Counted from the first letter of the stretch, positions 21,650 through 33,291 are shown. The stretch is 64,000 nt of DNA from Molossus alvarezi (GCA_037176705.1 CM073905.1:34070986-34134985), one strand, 5' to 3'. Numbers and translations: made by a program. The notes: generated by a model not told the origin, from the sequence alone.

Positions 21650-22350
21650 AGAGTCGGTCAGTCAACAAGTATGTAGTGAGCACCTACTATGTACCAGGCA
21701 TTGTTCTTGCTGGCAGTGCAGCAGCGAACATGACAGATAAAACACCCTGCTTTTGTGGAGCTGACATCCAGTGCACAAGGGTGAACCACAACAAAATAAG
21801 TAAGCAGTAGAGAATGTTGGATAATGAGTCGACTAGGGAGAAAGAAAAAACAAGGAAAGAATCAGGGGGAAAACTGCAATTTTAAAAAGGGTTGTCAGAG
21901 AAAAATCAAAGAGGTGACTTCTGAGCAAAGACTTGAAACAAGCCTATGTGGCTATTTGAGGAAGAGTATTCTAGGCAGCAGGAACAGCCCACTAGTGCAA
22001 AGGCCCTGAGGTAGGAGCCTGCCTGGTACAATTGAGGAGTAGCAAGAAGGCCCGTGTGACTTAAATGCAGTGAGTGAGGGGACAAATGGCAGGAGATGAG
22101 GACAAAATGGGAACACATGGGGCTTGTAAGCCAGGGTGAGGATTTGGGCTTTTACGTGCTAAGGAGAGTTTTGAGCAGAGGAGGAATTTAGCACCATTGG
22201 GCTGCTAGATTGAGAACAGACTGGAGGGTGTTGAGTGGTAGGGAGGATGTAATCAGGGAGACCAGAGAAGAAGCAACTGCAATAGTCCAGGTGAGACGTG
22301 ACAGTGGCTGGACCAGGTATAGCAGCAGGGGTGAGGAAAAGTGGGCAGAA
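21650..22350 (+). mobile_element. L2 LINE remnant, long
   Basis: GAGCACCTACTATGTACCAG, GTGCAAAGGCCCTGAGGTAG, GAGAACAGACTGGAGGGTGT and AGCAACTGCAATAGTCCAGG appear in L2 order. Confidence 0.85.
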
Positions 22351-22365
22351 TTTGGATATATTTTT

Positions 22366-22550
22366 GTTTATGTTTTTATTGATTTAGAAAGAGGGAGAGG
22401 AAAAGAGAGAGAGAGAAACATCGATTTGTTGTTCCACTTATTTATGCATTCATTGGTTGATTCTTGTGTGTGCCCTGACCAGGGATCGAACCTGCAACCT
22501 TGGTGTATCAGGACAACGCTCTAACCAACTGAGCTAACCGGCAGGGCCTC
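22366..22550 (-). mobile_element. VES-related SINE, group C, minus strand
   Basis: It carries the group C segment (reversed TTATGCATTCATTGGTTGAT). TGGATATATTTTT at 22353-22365 and 22551-22563 is the TSD. Confidence 0.88.
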
Positions 22551-22574
22551 TGGATATATTTTTAAAGTAGAAGC

Positions 22575-22760
22575 AACTGATGAAGCTGAATGCAGATAGT
22601 GCTGAGTTCAAATCTCAGCTTGTCCACTTTCTTAGACACCTCACTTAGCCTCACGGAGCCTCAGTTCCCTCGTCTGTAAAATGGGAACAGTCACTGCCAG
22701 GGGAGCTGGTGAGGAGTCTGTGAGCTGATGCACAGTCATTCAAAGCTATTGTTGTCACCA
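22575..22760 (+). mobile_element. MIR SINE
   Basis: GCCTCAGTTCCCTCGTCTGT and AAAATGGGAACAGTCACTGC are MIR core. Confidence 0.8.
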
Positions 22761-23620
22761 TCTGCTACCGCCCGTGTCCATCTCTGTTGGTGACTCTGCT
22801 GAGCACCCAGGAAGCCTCTCGGAGGCCCCAGGGCAGGGGTGGGGAGTCACAGAACCATGTTCTGATATGGAAAAGGTAAATAAATGGGCCTGACCAGAAT
22901 GGCCCCTAAAAAGCTGATGCCACTGGAACGTGATGGGTTACAGGCACAGGAGGGGACTGACCAGCAGATGACCCGTCCTTCGCCAGAGACCAAGAGACTG
23001 ACTGCCCCTCTTTCTCCCCAGCCTCCGCCTCTCTCTCAGCCTCTGCCAGCCCCCTCGGCCCTCCATTAGCCGCAACCTCTCCTGCCTGATGGAGCAGGTT
23101 CGGGCCGCCTCTGATGGCCTTTCTGCGCGCCGAAGACATGAGAAAACCGAGATAATGACGCCCTGCCTTTCCTGGTGTCTTTCAGCCAGAGACCCAAAGT
23201 GCTTCTCCAACATTAATGAGACTGCGGAGACTCCCAGCAGCTGAGCACGGGGACAAGGTCACAGACGGAGCCAGGGACAGGACTGTCAGGGTCTCTCTTT
23301 CTGCTGCCTGGGGAGCCCTGGGGAGGAATAGGAGCCAATGCAGAGAAATGTTCAGCCCCATCACAAACGATGGGTGACTCTGCCATTTGGGTCACTTCTT
23401 CCAAAACACGTGGTAAAATCCAGCACAGAAAAAGGAAGCCAGGACATGTTAAAATGTCTGTAGAAGAAATCTCACGTAATTCCCATTGATTACCAGCTAC
23501 CAGCTTTTCCACTGCTGCCATAATCAAGCTGGAAATCAGCGTAACATCATCAAGTCAATCAACAAACATTCCCTGTCATTTCATGTCACTCAGACACGCT
23601 TTTTCAGACCTCTCTATTGA
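22761..23620. other. No gene recognised
   Basis: GC-rich in 22800-23300. Several overlapping frames of 77-104 residues on both strands reflect base composition and show no motif. Confidence 0.45.
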
Positions 23621-23635
23621 AAATAGTTCAGGGCA

Positions 23636-23840
23636 ACCTGGCCGGTGTGGCTCAGTGGTTGAGGGTCCACCCATGCACCAAGCGGTCACCAGTTCGATTC
23701 CCGGTCAGGGCACATGCCCAGGTTCTGGGCCCAATCCCCAGTGGGGGACATGCAGGAGGCTGCCAATCAATGTTCTCTCTCATCGATGTTTCTGTCTCTC
23801 TCTTTCCCTTCCTCTCTCTCTAAAAATCAATAAAGAAATA
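23636..23840 (+). mobile_element. VES SINE, group A
   Basis: Perfect 15-bp TSD, AAATAGTTCAGGGCA, at 23621-23635 and 23841-23855. Confidence 0.94.
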
Positions 23841-23855
23841 AAATAGTTCAGGGCA

Positions 23856-23906
23856 GCCCTGGTCAGTTCGGCTCAGCAGTTAGAGCGCTGGCCCTTAGAC
23901 CAAAAA
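23856..23906 (+). mobile_element. VES SINE, group B, 5' scrap
   Basis: GCCCTGGTCAGTTCGGCTCA continues about 50 bp and then stops after GGCCCTTAGACC; the rest is missing. Confidence 0.75.
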
Positions 23907-24873
23907 GAATCTCCTATTTTGAAAATCTGGACTTCCGAAGTCAGAGCATCTGGCAATAGCAGCCGGGCGTGATGTAAAGAGGAAAGTGAAGTCTCTCTTT
24001 TACCTAATGCCCCTTCAAAAGGGGAGGAACAGTGGGCAGATTGAGAGGACTTCTTAGAAGCCGCTGAAGAAGAAACATTTTTCTAGGTGGAAGTAATACT
24101 CTTCCTAAGAGTTTATTGGGCAAACAAAGTGTAACTTATGGCAAAATGATGCAATCCTGGAGATGGTTAGAACACATACATACCTCTCAGATTTCGCTCT
24201 ATATCATGTGCGGCTTCTGTAAGGCAGAATTCACTTTACTCACCGTGACTCATTCTCATCAAGGCTCAGAGAGGGTGAGTGGCTTGCTCAAGGATGCACA
24301 GCACGTTCGTCAATGCGACGCTGGGGCTGGAATTCAGGCCTCCAGCTTCCTCATTGTGGGCTTGTTCTGTTTTGTCATGAACTGTGAAGCTGCCTTCCAC
24401 TGCTACCTCTCTCCGGGGACAAGCCAGAGTCCTCACAGTCCCTGGAAGAAAGGGCAATGTTCTCTCATCTCCCTGGCCGCATTTCATCTTTTCCAAGTGT
24501 TAATGGCATTTCCCATCATGCAGCGCTCCACACAAAAGCAGGGCTATCTTTCCTGGCTCTTTGCCATCTCAGAGAGTTCAAGAAATGGTTTTGCCATCTT
24601 TCCCTGGACGCAAATTTTCATCCTAGCAGTCTCTGCCGCAGGCAGCTTGGTCAGTCCTGAATTCGCCGGCTCTCCTCCCTCCGACGGCCCCACATCCAAC
24701 TTGCCCATTTGTCGGGGACGACATCATATATCCAGCCCCCCAGGCTGTCAAGCCTCGGATTGATAAATCGTTGAATCTTTTTCTCTTTTAGTCCCTCTGT
24801 CCCAGTAGTAATAAACTCCTTTGCTGTTTGCTTTTTATTAAGCAGTATAGACTAGCGGTTTAAAAAAACAAAG
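23907..24873. other. No gene recognised
   Basis: It contains a 215-residue plus frame (24116-24763) that overlaps a MIR-like remnant near 24250-24330. It has no recognisable domain and is judged a chance frame. Confidence 0.5.
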
Positions 24874-25090
24874 GGTCTGGCCAGTGTGGCTCAGTGGTTG
24901 AGCATCAGCCCATGCACCCGGAGGTCACTGGTTCAATTCCCAGTCAGGGCACAGGCCCAGGTTGTGGGCCCAATCCCCAGTGGGGGGCGTGCAGGAGGCG
25001 GCCAATCGATGTTCTCTCTCATCGATGTTTCTATCTCTTTCTCTCCCTCTCCCTTCGTCTCTCTCTGAAATCAATAAAGGAAAAAGGAAA
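24874..25090 (+). mobile_element. VES SINE, group A
   Basis: Full length from GGTCTGGCCAGTGTGG to an AATCAATAAAG tail. Confidence 0.92.
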
Positions 25091-25139
25091 AAACTTGTAA
25101 TAAAAATAAAAAAAAGGATGAGGGGCATGGAAAGGGGGA

Positions 25140-25245
25140 AATGCTGGCATCAGACAGGCCTGGATTTAAATCCTGTCTCTGCTATTTTTGTCCATGAGAT
25201 GTTGGGCATGGATTTTAAGTTCATCAAACCTCAGTTTCATGGGCC
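25140..25245 (+). mobile_element. MIR SINE fragment
   Basis: GGCCTGGATTTAAATCCTGT and AACCTCAGTTTCATGGGCC fit MIR with loss in the middle. Confidence 0.6.
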
Positions 25246-26106
25246 ACCCTGATCCCCCTTCAACCGAGAACTTATTGCCCCAGCGGCTGGGGGTGCTGAC
25301 TGCAAATGGCCCTCAACTGTTAACCCCTGCGGGGACCCTCGGCTGCGAAGCCATCTTGCTCTTTTCCCCTTCCTGGATCAGCTCACAGCTCAAGACCCAT
25401 CAAGATAAAATATGAAGACTTGGCCATCTGGACCCAAACTGAAACCTCACCATTGCCCGGGGGTTTGGGGGGGGGGGATAGGCTGAGGAGATGGTTGGGT
25501 CCGCATCACAGCTCAGCTCCCCGCTCGGTCCCCCTGCTTCTTCCCCAGCCTTTGCATAATAAAGGATCTCATTTGAATGATGTAAATTTCCTCAGTCCTC
25601 TCTCTAGATTGTTATTCATCCATTCAGTGAGATCACTTTTAGGGGCTGAGATAGAAATATTTACAAAAGACAGAGAATCAAGTGCTTTGGTGATTTCTTG
25701 GTTTTGTTTGAGATGTTTCAGGGTGCAGGCTGGAGCGGAAGGCACAAGCTTTTTCTGTCACTCAGTGGGTCTTAATGCATAGTTTGCCCTGAGTCGGCTG
25801 GCGTGGGGTAATTGGGGATGGAGGGTGGGGACCAAGAGTTAGGAGGGGCCAGGAGGGCAGATGGGAGAAGGAGTCAGGATACTTCCTTCTCGACTCCTCC
25901 TGGCTGTGATAACCACCAGGACCACCTGACTTAGCAAGAGTTCCTATCACCAGCCCCTCCTCCACAGCACCACCTGTCACTGGGACCCCAACTCCATTCC
26001 TTCTCTTAGCCCCAGCGGTGTTAACTAATCCCTGTGCTAGCCCCTCAGTGCCTCAACATACCCCTTAGTTACGTTGATCACATCCACATTATTATAAAGT
26101 CTTTTT
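25246..26106. other. No gene recognised
   Basis: Non-coding, with a G-run at 25471-25478. The 120-residue plus frame at 25420-25782 has no motif. Confidence 0.45.
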
Positions 26107-26121
26107 AATAATGACTCCTCA

Positions 26122-26336
26122 CCCAGCTAGTGTGGCTCAGTGGTTGAGCGTCGACCCATGCACCAAGAGGTTGCCGGTCAGGGCACATGCCCAGGTTGTG
26201 GGCTAAATCCCCAGTGGGGGGGCACGCAGGAGGCAGCCAATCAATGTTCTCTCTCATCGATGTTTCTCTCTTTCTCTCCCTCCCTCTCCCTTTCTCTCTA
26301 TCTAAAATCAATAAAGAAAAAAAATATTTTTTTTTA
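26122..26336 (+). mobile_element. VES SINE, group A, lacking the B-box core
   Basis: GAGGTTGCCGGTCAGGGCAC shows a deletion of the usual TTCGATTCCC segment. AATAATGACTCCTCA and AATAATAGACTCCTCA flank it. Confidence 0.9.
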
Positions 26337-26474
26337 AAGAAAAAAATAATAGACTCCTCAACTACTCAGTCAAAATATACCTTCTCTTTCCTGCTGGAAC
26401 CCTCGCTGATATAGTAGGTGCTCAATACATATGGGTGAAAAAATAAATAAATAAGTAAATTAATGAGCGGATGA

Positions 26475-26625
26475 AATTGGTAACTATGTGAGGTGGTGGG
26501 TGTGATGATTGTAGTCATCATGTCACAGTGCATGCATATCAAAGCATCACGGTGTACACCTTAATATATACCCTTTTTGTCCATTTTACCTCAACAAAGC
26601 TGGGGGAATAAGGTAAATAAAGGAG
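26475..26625 (+). mobile_element. LINE-1 3' end
   Basis: ACACCTTAATATATACCCTT and TTTACCTCAACAAAGCTGGG are the L1M 3' terminus. Confidence 0.8.
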
Positions 26626-26640
26626 AGATACAGAGGGTTC

Positions 26641-26830
26641 GGGCAGGTTTAGGCTGAGTGTTCAGGGTGAGTGTGTTGGGATAAGGGTTATGTTTAGGGC
26701 AAAGATGAGGGCTGGGGAAGAGCTGGGGTTAGAATTAGAGTTAAGATTAGGATATGGATTCGGGTTAGATGAAGGTCAAGGTTAGGGTCGGGGTTAGGCA
26801 AGGATTAGAGTGAGGGTTTGTTTGCAAAGC
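26641..26830 (+). repeat. Degenerate telomere-like (TTAGGG-type) minisatellite
   Basis: Many loose variants of GGTTAG/GATTAG/GGGTTA occur in a row, e.g. GGTTAGGGTCGGGGTTAGGC. Period and spacing are irregular. Confidence 0.6.
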
Positions 26831-27454
26831 GGGGGGAGCTGGGATAAAACAGAGGCAAGGCGAGCAGACCACAGCTGTCCCCGCTGCCGCCTGCAGGCTC
26901 TCCATCTCGTCCTGCCGCCACAGGGGACAGGAGGTAGACTGGACTGCGCACAAGGTCCATTGATTACTCTGGCCGAAGGTCAGCCGGCACACCCCACGCT
27001 CACTCCGCAGACAGTACATTAACCACCTGCTGACTGAGGGCCCTCGGGGAGGCAGCCAGCACCTCAGCGAAGGAGGCCAGAAGGCCAGGCGCCCTTAGAG
27101 GAAGTCACAGGCTCCGTGGCCGTGGAAGGACACACTTCTCCTTCTAAACAAGCAGTTTCTTTAGTGACCAGTGCTGTGGCTCCGGGTTCAGGGCCCCCGC
27201 CCGGCTTCTTTCCGTGCCTACTGCAGGCGTTGCCCTCATTTGGAGAATTCGAAGTTTCTAGATGTCTAGAATTTCCCGAGTTTTAGTTATCCAGAGCTGG
27301 GGTCACCATTTCGCCGTACCCACATCAGGCATGCCTTATTATTTATTTAATGTTTTGCTTTAAATGGACTCTCATCTAGTTCTCCCCCCTCCCCTCCCCC
27401 TTTTTTTTCTCAAATACATTGTAAAAGGAAACATTATAGCATGCATCAGCAAAA
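26831..27454. other. No gene recognised
   Basis: GC-rich at 26830-27240, then AT-rich. No exon was identified. Confidence 0.4.
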
Positions 27455-27605
27455 TAGAATGGCTCTGGGGCCGACTTCCTGGGTTCAAATCCCACCTCTG
27501 GTACCTACTAGCTGTGTGACCTTAGGCAATTGCTTTAGCTTCTCTGTGATTTAATTTTCTCATCTATAAAGTAGAAATAATAATATTATCTTAAGAGAAT
27601 TAAAA
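27455..27605 (+). mobile_element. MIR SINE
   Basis: CCTGGGTTCAAATCCCACCT, CTAGCTGTGTGACCTTAGGC and TTCTCATCTATAAAGTAGAA are MIR core. Confidence 0.88.
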
Positions 27606-27616
27606 GAGTTGTTCAT

Positions 27617-27828
27617 GCCCGGCTGGTGTGGCTCAGTGGTTGAGCATCAACCCATTCACCAGGAGGTCGCCAGTTCGATTCATGGTCAGAGCACATGACC
27701 AGGCTATGGGCCCGATCCCCAGTGGGGGGCATGCAGGAGGTGACCAGTTGATGTTCTCTCTCATCGATGTTTCTATCTCTCTCTCCCTCTCTCTTCCTCT
27801 CTCTAAAATCAATAAAGAAAAAAAATTT
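27617..27828 (+). mobile_element. VES SINE, group A
   Basis: Full length, inserted at the 3' end of the MIR. AAAGAGTTGTT and TAAGAGTTATT flank it. Confidence 0.92.
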
Positions 27829-27928
27829 TAAGAGTTATTTGTATAAAATAAAATCTTTGGGAAAGGGCCCGGAATTAATAAGCACTATAGAAGTGATAGA
27901 GTTGCTATGGTTATAAATGAATAACTAG

Positions 27929-28105
27929 ACCCTGGCTGGGTAACCCAGCGGTTAGAGCATCATCCCTATACACCAAGGTTGTGGGTTCAATCCCTAGTCC
28001 GGGCACATAGAAGAATCAACCAATTAATGCATAAATACAAGGAACAACAAATCAATGTTTCTCTCTCTCTCTCTCCTCTCTCTCTCTCAAGTCAATAAAT
28101 AAGAA
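27929..28105 (+). mobile_element. VES-related SINE, group C
   Basis: It carries ATCAACCAATTAATGCATAA, diagnostic of group C, and ends CAAGTCAATAAATAAG. Confidence 0.85.
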
Positions 28106-28782
28106 ATAATGTAAAATCATGCTGGGTACCAGACACTGTGTTCCACTCTGGTTTTCCCTCTACTGCGGGGTCCAGAGGAAGGAACAGCCTGCCCAAAGGC
28201 AAGCAGATCAATGCAGAGGCCATTCCTCGCCCAGCGGGAGAGTCTCAGTGCAGCTCTGTTTAATGGGCTCTCAGCATTAAGCATCTGACTTGGAAAGCCC
28301 AGGGGTGCGAAGGAAATCTTCTATACAATTCCGTAAACCCCTAAGAAGCAGTCAGTGACCATTACACCAAATGATTGGCAGGAGCCTCAAGTATTTCACC
28401 TTCAGCAAATTGCATTTTTGAAAAAGACAACCCTAAAAGTGAAGGCTTTCGCAGCCGCCCCAGGGGTGGTGACCACCGCAATTTTCAATCAGGGTTGCAG
28501 TTAGCTTCGGGGAAACTCAATTGCTTTTGCCACTAAAAATGCCTGCAATATTCTCCTTTGGTTTTCAAAAATAATTCCAATGTGCTTTCCTCAAGATAAA
28601 GGAAAAGTTACAGACACAGTAAAGTAAAAAATAACACCAGGCTGGGGGAGTGATACCAGGAGATGGGGTTTGTCGCTGAGGGAGGGTGGGCCAATCATTT
28701 CTCCTCTTTCAGGGGCTGGGTGCCACACCTAAAGACATAGGGAATCGAAACGAATGTCATCTAAGCACCCACCATCTGCACC
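28106..28782. other. No gene recognised
   Basis: Non-coding, no repeat identified. Confidence 0.4.
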
Positions 28783-28826
28783 ACACACACATGCACACAC
28801 ACACACACACACACACCCCACACACA
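28783..28826 (+). repeat. (CA)n microsatellite
   Basis: Slightly interrupted CA run. Confidence 0.95.
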
Positions 28827-29594
28827 GAAACTCTAAGGATCAGCCTACCTGCTGTTCCTCCCATCCAGCCCTTCCCCACAAAATTCTTGATTTAAGGTAG
28901 ACCATCCTCGTAGTAACCAGATTCCAAACTTGAGACCTCTAAGCTCCCTAGCTCCTTCATCGTGCACATCCCAGTATCACATCAAATAATGCTGACATTC
29001 ATTTTGTTATTTTCTTACTTTTGTTTACACTATGCCTTTTATCTTCCAGAACAATGGGCTAGGGTGCTTCAACCATTATCTCTTACATCCTCACAAGAGT
29101 CAGTAATGGACACTTTTCATTTGGCTGCCCAGTATCTACTCTCCTTTTTCTAGTAACAGGACTGGTTTTCCTTTGGGGAACCCTCCCCCACTCTCAGTCC
29201 ATGAAGCTGGGGAGAGGCTGACACATCCCCACTTCTAAGGGGCAGTCGCAACCCAGGCCTCCGTTCCTGGCTGGGGAATGGGCATGTGACCTGTGGTGAT
29301 TGAATTCAAGCCAATCTCATAATTTCTCTAAGAACTATTAGGAAAAAGTTGCTCCCTTTTTAAAGGAGTTGCTGAGGGGGTAGGGTGTAAGTCTGGTGAT
29401 ATTGGCAGCCATCTTGCCATAATGAGGAAAGAACTAGCCTATGTAAAGCCAACACTGAGTCAAGAGATAGATCCCTACTGACTTTATTGGAGCCTCTGGA
29501 TCCAGCAATACCCGAAATGAGACCAGTCTCCAGTGAGCATGCAATACAGGTAGTTACCTCAGTGGGAGAATGAAAGAAGTTTGTCTCAGGTGGA
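28827..29594. other. No gene recognised
   Basis: Non-coding, AT-rich. Short frames without motifs. Confidence 0.4.
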
Positions 29595-29955
29595 AAAATA
29601 GTAAAGCAGATGCAAAGGCCCTGAGGCAGAAAGCATTTTGGTGAAACAGAAAGAAGCCATTGTGGCTGAGGTTCAGAGACCACGGGGGGGGGGGGGGGGG
29701 GGGGGGTCCGAAGAAAATGAAGTCTGAGTGAAAGGTAAGAGTCAGACCATCCAGGGTAGGCCAGAGTAAGTATTTAGACATTTATTCTAAGGACAATAGG
29801 CAAAGTTTCAAGGAAGAGAGGGTTGCTAATCTGATCTGAATTTTGAAAAATTCCCTGAGGCTGTTTTATGGAGAATGGACTGCAGTAAGAAAGCAGGCAG
29901 GACAGATGTTGAAGGGATCATTAGGGGACTGTTGTCATCACCGGGTGAGGAATAG
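29595..29955 (+). mobile_element. L2 LINE remnant split by a G tract
   Basis: GCAAAGGCCCTGAGGCAGAA before the G tract and TATGGAGAATGGACTGCAG after it are L2 segments. Confidence 0.7.
29684..29706 (+). repeat. Poly-G tract, 23 G
   Basis: Uninterrupted run of 23 G. Confidence 0.97.
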
Positions 29956-30429
29956 GTGGGCCTGGAACAGAGTGACACATGACCAAACTGCTGCCCTTGG
30001 AAAGGAGGGGAGGCTGACCGTGTCCTCTATTTCTGTAGCTACACGACGTGAAAACTAATGCAACGGCCAGGGTGAAATTTGCTGCACCCCAGCAGCCCTC
30101 CCGAACCACCAAATCATGGGCAGTAACCCAATCAATAAATCTACAGCAAGGACACTGCTTTGCATACATATAGCCACGGAGCAAGGAGCGGTGAGCTGTT
30201 TCCTTGGCTGAATGCAGTCACCCTTAAACCTGTAATAACTTGGAAACTGGGCAACCTGTGTCCACTAGACAGGACCCTGTGCACCTGTTTGTCTTTTCCT
30301 GTTTACACTCTTCAGTGATTTCTTGTTTTGAGTGACATTTCTCTTAACCACATGATCAAGGTTAATTAACATCATCGATAACGGGACAAATGACACCTTG
30401 TGCCTCTGATGGGACCCACCGATGACGCA
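29956..30429. other. No gene recognised
   Basis: Non-coding, no identified repeat. Confidence 0.4.
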
Positions 30430-31020
30430 TCACCCATATAATATTTTTGCCAAAAATGTTTAACCTGAATCTAATCACAGGAAGCAATCAAACAAATCTG
30501 AATGGACAGTTTGTACAAAACAAGTGGCCTGTGTTTTTCGAATACCAACGTCATGCGAGACAGAAAGAGGTCAGGGAGCTGCACTGGCTTCCGGGAGACT
30601 GAATTCAAAGGGCTGCGAAATGCCACGCATGATCTTCGATCGGGTTCTGGTTCCAAAAAAAAAAAAAAATCACACAGCTCTAAAAGCCATTTGTGGGACA
30701 ATTGGGGAAATTAAAATATTGACTGTATGATAGACAATCAATGTTAAATTTCCTGATTGCGAATATCGTATTGTGATTCTGAAGATGGATGTCTCTGTTC
30801 TCAGGACGGTAGTACTCAAGGGTACTGTCATGCTGTCTGCACCTGATTGTTAGGGAAAATAATGATAGACACATGCATAGATATATAGAATAAACATGAC
30901 ACAATGTCAAAAATGTCTCCATGGGGGTGACAAGTATGTGAGTGTTCAGTGTCCGTCCACTATTCTTGCAAGTACTTTGCAGTCTTGAAATCTTTCAAAT
31001 TACAACTCGTGGGGAGAAGT
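30430..31020 (+). mobile_element. Old LINE-1 (L1ME-type) 3' end
   Basis: TTTGCCAAAAATGTTTAACC, CAAGTGGCCTGTGTTTTTCG, GGGACAATTGGGGAAATTAA and AGTCTTGAAATCTTTCAAAT fit an eroded L1M 3' end. Confidence 0.7.
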
Positions 31021-31309
31021 CAGTAGCTTGATTCAACACTCACACATGTATATGTGCAAACACACGCGTGCGCGTGTGCACGGACATGCACACAGAGGCC
31101 AATGTCCTGCTGTCACTATGTGCAGAATCGTCTCCCTGGTGGGAAACATTGGAATAACTATGCATCCTGGTTCGCCGGGGACAACCCCAGTCTCCACCTG
31201 TAACCCCAACAGCGTTATACAGTCTCCTAGAGAAATACTCACCTAGCTGCGTCCAGGGTTGTGGCCTAAAGTGAAAGCATCATCATCATCACAGGACTTC
31301 TGAGATGTC

Positions 31310-31400
31310 AGCTTATGTTCACTCATTCATCCATCAGACGTGTACTGAGCACTGGTGTACTAGAAGCTGAGTGCACAGCGCTGAGCAAAGTCGATAAGGT
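31310..31400 (+). mobile_element. L2 fragment
   Basis: TTCACTCATTCATCCATCAG and CGTGTACTGAGCACTGGTGT. Confidence 0.5.
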
Positions 31401-31429
31401 TCCTGCCCCCAAGAACCGACGGTCGAAAC

Positions 31430-31500
31430 CACGCTTGGCAAACCATAGCCCAGGGGCCACCTCCAGCCCACTGCCTGTTTTTTGTTTTGTTCTGTTTTAG
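31430..31500 (+). mobile_element. hAT-type MER remnant, left end
   Basis: It starts CGCTTGGCAAACCATAGCCC and reads GCCCACTGCCTGTTTTT, as in an old mammalian hAT family. A longer piece of the same family lies at 32535-33291. Confidence 0.55.
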
Positions 31501-31615
31501 TCTTACATGAGTGTTTATTCCAATGTTTCTGGCATACGGGAGAGCAGTGGGTTATCTTGTAAAATCTGTTCTGCCTCCCCTCCATTGCCAGCTGCTTTTA
31601 AAAGATAGAAAAACA

Positions 31616-31829
31616 GCCCGGCCTGTGTGGCTCAGTGGCTGAGCATCGACCCATGCACCAAGAGGTCGCCGGTTCGATTCCCAGTCAGGACACATGCCCA
31701 GGTTGTGGGCCCGATCCCCAGTGGGGGGCATGCAGGAGGCAGCCAATTCTCTCTCATTGATGTTTCTATCTCTCTCTTCCTCTCCCTTCCTCTCTCTCTA
31801 AAATCAGTAAAAATAAAGAAAAAAATTTT
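31616..31829 (+). mobile_element. VES SINE, group A
   Basis: TSD AAAGATAGAAAAACA and AAAGGTAGAGAAACA (two mismatches). A short deletion removes part of the ATCGATGTTC region. Confidence 0.92.
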
Positions 31830-31844
31830 AAAGGTAGAGAAACA

Positions 31845-32534
31845 ATGACTACCTGAGAAGGCGGGAAAAAGAAGAGACAAGTGGGTAAAATGGTTACAGG
31901 CGAGGAGGAGGAACGTGGCCGAGGCCTGCAGGGGCTGGTCCCCAGTGAGTCAGTCTCGGGTCCAGTGTTCCAATAATCAGGTTGTTAATCTTTCCATGAT
32001 GCCAGGTGGTCCCCCTTGTCCTCAGGTTAGGAGAACGGACAGCGTTCCTGAGGTCAGCTCCCAGCCGGGTCCGAGTGGGCTTTTCTTCCATCAGAACCAA
32101 GCCATCTCACCGTTTGTTGTGCGAGCCACAACGTAGTCTATTTTTCTCGCGTGCCTGCTTGTTTTTCCCATGACTTTTAGTTTTTGTGGTTTTAATTCCA
32201 TATAGTTAGGTTCTTAACGTTTAAAAACCTCAATTTCTCATGAAAACAAAGAAATAGGCAGTCGCGAACTGTCTGTCACACGGGTCTTCATCCATTCTTC
32301 CTTTCTCTGCTTCACCGGGGGACATAGGTCACGAACGTGAAATACGCTTCCAGGGTGCCCTCCGATCACACGTCCTCTGCACATGGCGCTGTGCGCTCAG
32401 CACCCCACGTCTCGTCTCCCCGCCACGTAGACGTGCCCCCTTCACCCGGTTCATTCCCTCCTCCCTGCTTTCTACCTGGGCACCCCCTCCCGCGGTGAGG
32501 AACCCCGGCCCTGGGCCCTGCAACCCCACTCCTC
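31845..32534. other. No gene recognised
   Basis: Non-coding, moderately GC-rich near 32330-32540. Confidence 0.4.
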
Positions 32535-32597
32535 ACAGCCCGAGACCTGCCTGTTTTTTTATATAACCTGTGAGCTAAGAAAAATTTTACATTTTTT
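32535..32597 (+). mobile_element. hAT-type MER repeat, segment 1
   Basis: TGTGAGCTAAGAAAAATTTT matches the family segment that continues after two nested SINEs at 33038. Confidence 0.6.
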
Positions 32598-32812
32598 GCC
32601 CTGGCCAGTTTGGCTCAGCGGTTAGAGCGTCGGCCTGCAGTCCAGAGAGACCGGGGTTCGGTTCCCGCTAAGGGCACGTACCTCGGTTGCAGTTTGTCCC
32701 CGGCCCTGGTTGGTCGTGCGGGTGGCGGCCACTCGATGTGTCCCTTCACGTCGATGTTTCTCTCTCTCTCTCCCTTCCTCTCTCCCTCCCGCTCTATCTG
32801 TACAAAAAAAAA
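32598..32812 (+). mobile_element. VES SINE, group B, nested
   Basis: Near-consensus head with intact A and B boxes. Target AAATTTTACATTTTTT before it and AAATTTACATTTTTT after it. Confidence 0.93.
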
Positions 32813-32827
32813 AAATTTACATTTTTT

Positions 32828-33037
32828 AAAAAATATTTTTCTTTATTTATTTTAGAAAGAGAGGAAAGAAGAGAGAGATAGAACATCAATGAAAGAGAAC
32901 ATCGAATGGCCGCCTCCTGCATGCCCCCCACTGGGGATCGAGCCCACAACCTGGGCATGTGCCCTGACCGGGAATCGAACCTGCGACCTCTTGGTTCATG
33001 GGTTGACGCTCAACCACTAAACCACACTGGCCGGGCC
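32828..33037 (-). mobile_element. VES SINE, group A, nested, opposite strand
   Basis: It lies between the second and third copies of the same target (third copy AAATTTTACATTTTT at 33038-33052). Confidence 0.93.
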
Positions 33038-33291
33038 AAATTTTACATTTTTAAATGGTTGGAAAAAAAAAAAAAAAACATCAAAAGAGGCAATACCCTG
33101 TGACATGTGAAACTTAAATGCGATGAACATACCGGTGCCCAAACATGAGGTTTCATTGGCACGCAGCTCCTCTGCTTCATTTATACGTTACCTCCGGCTG
33201 AGATGGAGCCGTCGCCACAAAGAGCGTCGGGCCCACAAAGTGTGACGTTTCTACTACCTGGCCCTGTTCAGAAAATGTTTGCCAAGCCTGG
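33038..33291 (+). mobile_element. hAT-type MER repeat, segment 2
   Basis: AAATGGTTGGAAAAAA, GTTTCATTGGCACGCAGCTC and TACCTGGCCCTGTTCAGAAA follow the family order and end at GTTTGCCAAGCCTGG. Confidence 0.65.

Noticed and set aside
24116..24763. 215-residue plus-strand frame, the longest apart from exon-linked or GC-rich frames
   Set aside because: Composition is not protein-like, it overlaps a MIR-like segment, it has no domain, and no splice or promoter context is seen.
28783..28826. Possible CRISPR-like or satellite array
   Set aside because: It is a plain (CA)n microsatellite; no spaced direct repeats exist in the window.
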